From the NCBI GenBank assembly GCA_947502835.1, contig CANNBJ010000005.1, forward strand, positions 186,579 to 250,578: a DNA stretch of 64,000 nt. The letters are read 5' to 3'. Both the position numbers and the translations under genes were made by a program. Below, one piece after another: positions 60,622 through 64,000 of the stretch. The DNA is from Bdellovibrionales bacterium (GTDB taxonomy: Bacteria; Bdellovibrionota; UBA1018; CAIMNF01). Numbering within the stretch: the stretch's first letter is position 1; each line of letters starts with the position of its first letter. The notes under the pieces were generated by a model, which was given only the letters and a program-made list of their open reading frames with translations, ran no database searches and was not told the origin of the DNA.

Positions 60622-60761
60622 AGGATTTCCACTGACGCAATTCGTTAAGTTTAGGGAGTGGGGCATTTGATCTTTAGATAGATATAAACTATGGACCGAG
60701 AGGTACAACTGATTTTCTCAATGGTCAATTTTCACATATTCTGTGGCCAAGGAGAAAACAC

Positions 60762-61328
60762 ATGAACACGTTGATCAATAGTAAAATCCCTGATTTCAAG
60801 GCCCAGGCATTCCATGAAGGAGCCTTCAAAACCATCACCCAGAACGAGTTGAGGGGAAAGTGGTCCATCTTCTTCTTTTATCCGGCGGACTTCACCTTTG
60901 TGTGTCCGACCGAATTGGGAGATATGGCGGACAAATACCCGGAGTTCAAGAAAATGGGAGTGGAAGTTTACTCTGTGAGCACCGACACCCATTTTACCCA
61001 CAAGGCATGGCACGATGCCTCTGCCACGATCAAGAAGATCCAGTATCCGATGCTGGCGGATCCGACCGGGTTCTTGTCCCGCGCCTTCGGAGTTCACATT
61101 GAAGAGGAAGGTCTTGCGTATCGAGGCACCTTCGTGGTTGACCCCGAGGGAAGAATCAAAATTGCCGAGATCCACGACAATGGAATCGGAAGAAATGCCG
61201 ACGAATTGCTCCGCAAGGTTCAAGCAGCCCAATTCGTTGCGAAGAATCCAAGTGAAGTGTGTCCTGCCAAGTGGAAGCCGGGAGCGGAGACCTTGAAGCC
61301 GGGCTTGAACTTGGTGGGCAAAATCTGA
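60762..61328 (+). CDS. ahpC: AhpC-type peroxiredoxin
   Basis: 188-residue typical 2-Cys peroxiredoxin that removes hydrogen peroxide and organic hydroperoxides in the cytoplasm. The peroxidatic Cys is C48 in FTFVCPTE. The resolving Cys is C167 in SEVCPAKWKPG. The start MNTLINSKIPDFKAQAF, the PADFTFVCPTELG block and the end (GAETLKPGLNLVGKI) match AhpC closely. The ribosome site AAGGAG precedes it. ahpF follows after 33 bp. An AT-rich upstream region is a likely regulatory site, possibly for OxyR or PerR, but no clear box was seen. Confidence 0.96.
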   Translation: MNTLINSKIPDFKAQAFHEGAFKTITQNELRGKWSIFFFYPADFTFVCPTELGDMADKYPEFKKMGVEVYSVSTDTHFTHKAWHDASATIKKIQYPMLADPTGFLSRAFGVHIEEEGLAYRGTFVVDPEGRIKIAEIHDNGIGRNADELLRKVQAAQFVAKNPSEVCPAKWKPGAETLKPGLNLVGKI

Positions 61329-61361
61329 GCTGAGTCACCCCCCTTTTTTCCTGGAGGACCT

Positions 61362-62915
61362 ATGCTGGAACAAGATCTGATTGAGCAAGTGAAGGCACTG
61401 TTCGTGGTGCTGGATTCGGATGTGACTCTTGAGCAGGACTCGAGTGATCATGCGGACCAACAGTCACTGAATGAACTTCTCAATTCGATTGCCGGCTGTT
61501 CCTCCAGGATCAGGGTGGTGAGTTCCGGACAATCCTCTTTGATCCCCCGGTTTCGAATCCGAAGCGGGGAGCAGAGCACAGGAATTGTTTTTGCCGGGGT
61601 TCCCGGAGGACATGAATTCTCATCCCTGATTCTGGCAATCTTGAACGCAAACCAAAAAGGCAAGATGCCTGACGAATTCACCGTGCAACGAATCCAGAAA
61701 CTCAAGGGGCCGATCAGGCTTCGTACCTTCGTTTCGCTCACCTGTGAAAACTGCCCCGATGTCGTTCAGGCCCTGAACCAGATGGCTCTTCTCCATTCGG
61801 ATTTCCATCACGAGATGGTGGATGGTGCTTTGATCCAGGAGGAGGTGGAACGCCTTCAGATTCAGGGAGTGCCCTCCATCATGTTCGGGGATCAGCTTCT
61901 GCATTCCGGAAAGATCCAGTTTCTTGATCTCTTGAGCCTGCTCGAGAACCGATTCGGGATGGTGGCAGAGGATTCCTCTCCGGAGGTTCGCGATCTGGGG
62001 GAGTTTCAGGTTCTTGTTGTCGGGGGAGGGCCAGCGGGTACCTCTGCTGCGATTTACAGTGCAAGAAAGGGTTTGAAGACGGCCCTCATCACCGAACGGA
62101 TGGGGGGGCAGGTCCAGGATACGCTCGGGATCGAGAACCTGATTTCAGTTCCCTACACCGAGGGGCCAAAGCTCACCGCAGAGCTTTCGCGCCACCTTTC
62201 GCAGTACCCGGTCAAGATCCTTGAAAATCAGCGCGTACGCTCGATTGGAAAGGAAAAGCTCAAGAGGATCGAACTGGAGAGCGGGCTTGTGCTTCAGGCT
62301 CGTTCCGTGATCATCACCACAGGAGCAAAATGGCGAGAGCTCGGGATTCCAGGTGAAAAACAATACCTCGGTCGAGGAGTTGCCTTTTGCCCGCATTGCG
62401 ATGGGCCCTTCTACAAAGGGAAAAAGGTTGCTGTTGTGGGAGGAGGGAATTCCGGCGTCGAAGCTGCGATTGATCTCTCGATGATCGCAAGCGAGGTGGT
62501 TCTTTTCGAATTCAACGAGCGCTTGAAAGCCGATCAGGTCTTGGTCGATCGCTTGCACTCGCTCCCGAATGTGAAGGTCATTACCTCTGCCAGGAGTCAT
62601 TCCGTGGTCGGAGATGGCAAGAGAGTGACCGGTCTTCAGTATGAGGATCGCAAGGATGGGGAGATCAAAACGATAAATCTTCAGGGAATCTTTATTCAGA
62701 TCGGCCTGATCCCCAACAGTGGTTTTTTGAAGGACACAATCGAGCTCACTCCCCAGGGCGAAATCAAGGTCGATTCAAAGGGAAGAACATCGGAACCAGG
62801 GATTTATGCGGCAGGAGATGTCACGACAACGCCGTTCAAACAGATCATCATTGCAATGGGTGAGGGGGCGAAGGCGGCACTTTCTGCATTCGAGGATTCC
62901 CTGAGGGCGGGTTGA
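61362..62915 (+). CDS. ahpF: AhpF alkyl hydroperoxide reductase flavoprotein
   Basis: 517 residues. NADH-dependent reductase of AhpC. N-terminal thioredoxin-fold domain with CENC at 128-131 (the electron relay to AhpC). Then a FAD/NAD domain with the dinucleotide motif VVGGGPAGTSAAIYSARKG, the redox-active CPHC at 343-346 (AFCPHCDGP) and the NADH site VAVVGGGNSGVEAAIDL. Length and order match E. coli AhpF (521). It is co-transcribed with ahpC (GGAGG before the ATG). Confidence 0.96.
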   Translation: MLEQDLIEQVKALFVVLDSDVTLEQDSSDHADQQSLNELLNSIAGCSSRIRVVSSGQSSLIPRFRIRSGEQSTGIVFAGVPGGHEFSSLILAILNANQKGKMPDEFTVQRIQKLKGPIRLRTFVSLTCENCPDVVQALNQMALLHSDFHHEMVDGALIQEEVERLQIQGVPSIMFGDQLLHSGKIQFLDLLSLLENRFGMVAEDSSPEVRDLGEFQVLVVGGGPAGTSAAIYSARKGLKTALITERMGGQVQDTLGIENLISVPYTEGPKLTAELSRHLSQYPVKILENQRVRSIGKEKLKRIELESGLVLQARSVIITTGAKWRELGIPGEKQYLGRGVAFCPHCDGPFYKGKKVAVVGGGNSGVEAAIDLSMIASEVVLFEFNERLKADQVLVDRLHSLPNVKVITSARSHSVVGDGKRVTGLQYEDRKDGEIKTINLQGIFIQIGLIPNSGFLKDTIELTPQGEIKVDSKGRTSEPGIYAAGDVTTTPFKQIIIAMGEGAKAALSAFEDSLRAG

Positions 62916-62959
62916 TCCATCGTCGTTCGCCCTATCAATCGATTCAAAGGATTTAGGCG

Positions 62960-62987
62960 TTGACCGAACAATGCATTCTAGTACGAT
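62960..62987 (+). promoter_or_regulatory. candidate sigma-70 promoter of the barrel-like protein gene
   Basis: TTGACC at 62960-62965 and TACGAT at 62982-62987 are 16 bp apart, 27 bp upstream of the ATG at 63015. Confidence 0.4.
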
Positions 62988-63014
62988 TGAAAGAAACCAT
63001 CGAAAGGAAATCAG

Positions 63015-63743
63015 ATGCAAAATCGTTTGGCAGCAGTGCTGGTCATGTGCAGTGTTTTTTTGAGTTCAATCCCTGTCCGGGCAGAGACAGAACAAAAGAG
63101 TGATTTTTCACTTGGGGCGGTGTTGTCGAGTGATACGTTCTTCGGGTTTGCTCCGATCTTGAATGGCGCTTATAAAATGAGCGATTCAACGTCGCTCACC
63201 TTTTACGGGATCTTTTGGTCTGCGGGGCAGCCTGGTGGATCCTGGGGGAACTGGACTGAGTTCGGAGTGGGCGTATCCAAAAATTTTGGAAACGGTCTCG
63301 TGATTACTCCCCAGTTTGGTATTCTTGGCGGCAGCTTGCTGTCTTCGTCTGCCGGCGGTAAATCTGTTTTCGCAGACGGCGTGGTTCCGAACCTGACCAT
63401 CAACTACGATCAGTCTGATTTTTATGGAGAGATCTATGCCGGGTACTACCTCCCGACACGAGATACGACAAATGGAGTGGAAAGCACCCTTGCGTACATT
63501 CATTACTGGGGGATGGGACTCTACAAGTTCTCAAACTTCTTCTCTGCCGGAGCTCATTACGAGCACTTGATCAACAGCGGCGGAAGCAAGGTCACAAATT
63601 CAAGCGGTGTGTACCAATGGGTTGGACCGAGTGTTCAATTCTCCAAGCCAACAGGCGGCATGTTTGTTCGGATGAGCGGAGGTTGGGACACCGTTGCTCA
63701 GGGGGATTCTTTCTTCAAGCTGGTCTCCGGGATCAACTTCTAA
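63015..63743 (+). CDS. outer-membrane barrel-like protein
   Basis: 242 residues with a signal peptide (SIPVRAE). The mature part is rich in Gly, Ser, Tyr and Phe with alternating strand pattern (SLTFYGIFWSAGQ, FGVGVSKNFGNGLVITPQFGIL, DFYGEIYAGYYLP) and ends in Phe (SGINF), as outer-membrane barrels do. I do not recognise the family. It ends 20 bp before a strong terminator and has its own promoter, so it is monocistronic. Confidence 0.72.
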   Translation: MQNRLAAVLVMCSVFLSSIPVRAETEQKSDFSLGAVLSSDTFFGFAPILNGAYKMSDSTSLTFYGIFWSAGQPGGSWGNWTEFGVGVSKNFGNGLVITPQFGILGGSLLSSSAGGKSVFADGVVPNLTINYDQSDFYGEIYAGYYLPTRDTTNGVESTLAYIHYWGMGLYKFSNFFSAGAHYEHLINSGGSKVTNSSGVYQWVGPSVQFSKPTGGMFVRMSGGWDTVAQGDSFFKLVSGINF

Positions 63744-63764
63744 GTCTTAAGTCTCAAGTGGAAT

Positions 63765-63810
63765 GCGGCGGCAGAGAGAGGGTGCCTCTTTCTGCCGCCG
63801 CTTGTTTTTT
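63765..63810 (+). terminator. intrinsic terminator after the barrel-like gene
   Basis: A 17-bp stem with one wobble (63765-63781 with 63785-63801, starting GCGGCGGCAGA) and a tiny loop, then six T residues at 63805-63810. It lies 21 bp after the stop, in the gap to the minus-strand frame at 63837. Confidence 0.9.
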
Positions 63811-63836
63811 CAGGTGTTTTCCCAAGGATTCCTGCT

Positions 63837-64000
63837 CTAGGTGATCTTCCCCCAAACCACCCTTGATCGCCCAAAGTCTCCGATGCTGAAAATGGAGAGG
63901 ACCTCACCGTTGAGACTGGCCTCCCTGTGAAGCTCCTTCCCGATCCGGTTCCGATCGCTCGCATTGCAAACATGGTGGGTGATCTTTCCCGGGCCCGGAA
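63837..64000 (-). CDS. partial gene, C-terminal end only (start beyond the window)
   Basis: A minus-strand frame runs open from the window edge and ends with TAG at 63837-63839. It encodes about 53 residues, including KITHHVCNASDRNRIGKEL and EVLSIFSIGDFGRSRVVWGKIT. The composition looks coding and no competing frame reads as well. It converges with the barrel-like gene and uses the region opposite its terminator. I do not recognise the protein. Confidence 0.45.
   Translation of the reverse strand, partial: PGPGKITHHVCNASDRNRIGKELHREASLNGEVLSIFSIGDFGRSRVVWGKIT

Noticed and set aside
60667..60695. TTGATC-N17-TATGGA as an ahpC promoter
   Set aside because: The -10 match is only about three of six bases; several other AT-rich choices exist, so none is listed as a feature.
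63740..63973. Minus-strand 77-codon frame at the window end
   Set aside because: It runs through the hairpin terminator and has a low-complexity Ser/Arg/Gly composition; the neighbouring frame ending at 63837 reads better as protein.

Overview
The window reads as a chromosomal segment of a Gram-negative, didermal bacterium. It is gene dense, GC content looks like the mid-50s percent by eye, and intergenic gaps are short. It has signal-peptidase-II-type lipoprotein processing, outer-membrane barrels, NtrY/NtrX, a full MSHA/type IV pilus assembly set, a methyl-accepting chemotaxis protein behind a sigma-28-like promoter, and many secreted peptidases and lipoproteins with QNC/FGC-type lipoboxes. 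This combination fits a Bdellovibrionota/Oligoflexia-like (delta-proteobacterial type) lineage best. That placement is inference, not a database result. No rRNA, tRNA, CRISPR array, transposase or prophage was seen.

Layout. 1-3.6 kb: 3' part of a proline-catabolic P5C dehydrogenase, an M32 carboxypeptidase and a small secreted protein. 3.6-11.1 kb: NtrX/NtrY on the minus strand, diverging from archaeal/eukaryotic-type prolyl-tRNA synthetase, pyrF, a SpoU methyltransferase and a propeller-like protein. 11.1-15.1 kb: a five-gene minus-strand operon for periplasmic thiol chemistry (CcdA/DsbD-like membrane protein, VKOR-DsbA fusion) plus TatD, a transglutaminase-like protein and a zinc-ribbon protein. 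15.1-20.8 kb: peptide-binding protein, DksA-like protein, GlmU, UvrD/PcrA helicase. 20.8-22.8 kb: propeller lipoprotein and an unusual LspA-HAMP fusion.

22.9-36.6 kb is the heart of the window: an MSHA-like pilus locus. It holds six prepilin-like genes, a TPR protein (MshN-like), the assembly ATPase, an ExeA/MshM-type ATPase, PilM/N/O/P-like inner-membrane proteins, a secretin with a glycine-rich insert and a PilC/MshG platform protein. A MotB/OmpA-type peptidoglycan-binding protein is translationally coupled between PilM and PilN, which is not part of the standard pilus operon. The plus-strand assembly genes from PilM to the secretin are linked by ATGA overlaps. The ATPase and platform genes are transcribed from the opposite strand and diverge from the two major pilin genes.

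36.6-54.3 kb is mostly housekeeping: a saccharopine-reductase-like enzyme, GalE, gatCAB, an AsmA protein, Ppx/GppA, an S28 peptidase, zapA-fau-ymdB and an RsuA-family pseudouridine synthase. Between them sit small unusual proteins, including an orphan FliG-like 70-residue protein with a coiled-coil partner and a Cys/Gly-tailed protein. 54.3-64 kb: secreted and outer-membrane proteins with clear intrinsic terminators, a Bacteroidetes-style protein with a T9SS type-B (CHU_C) sorting domain, the chemotaxis receptor, ahpC-ahpF and a barrel-like protein. The window ends in a cut minus-strand reading frame.
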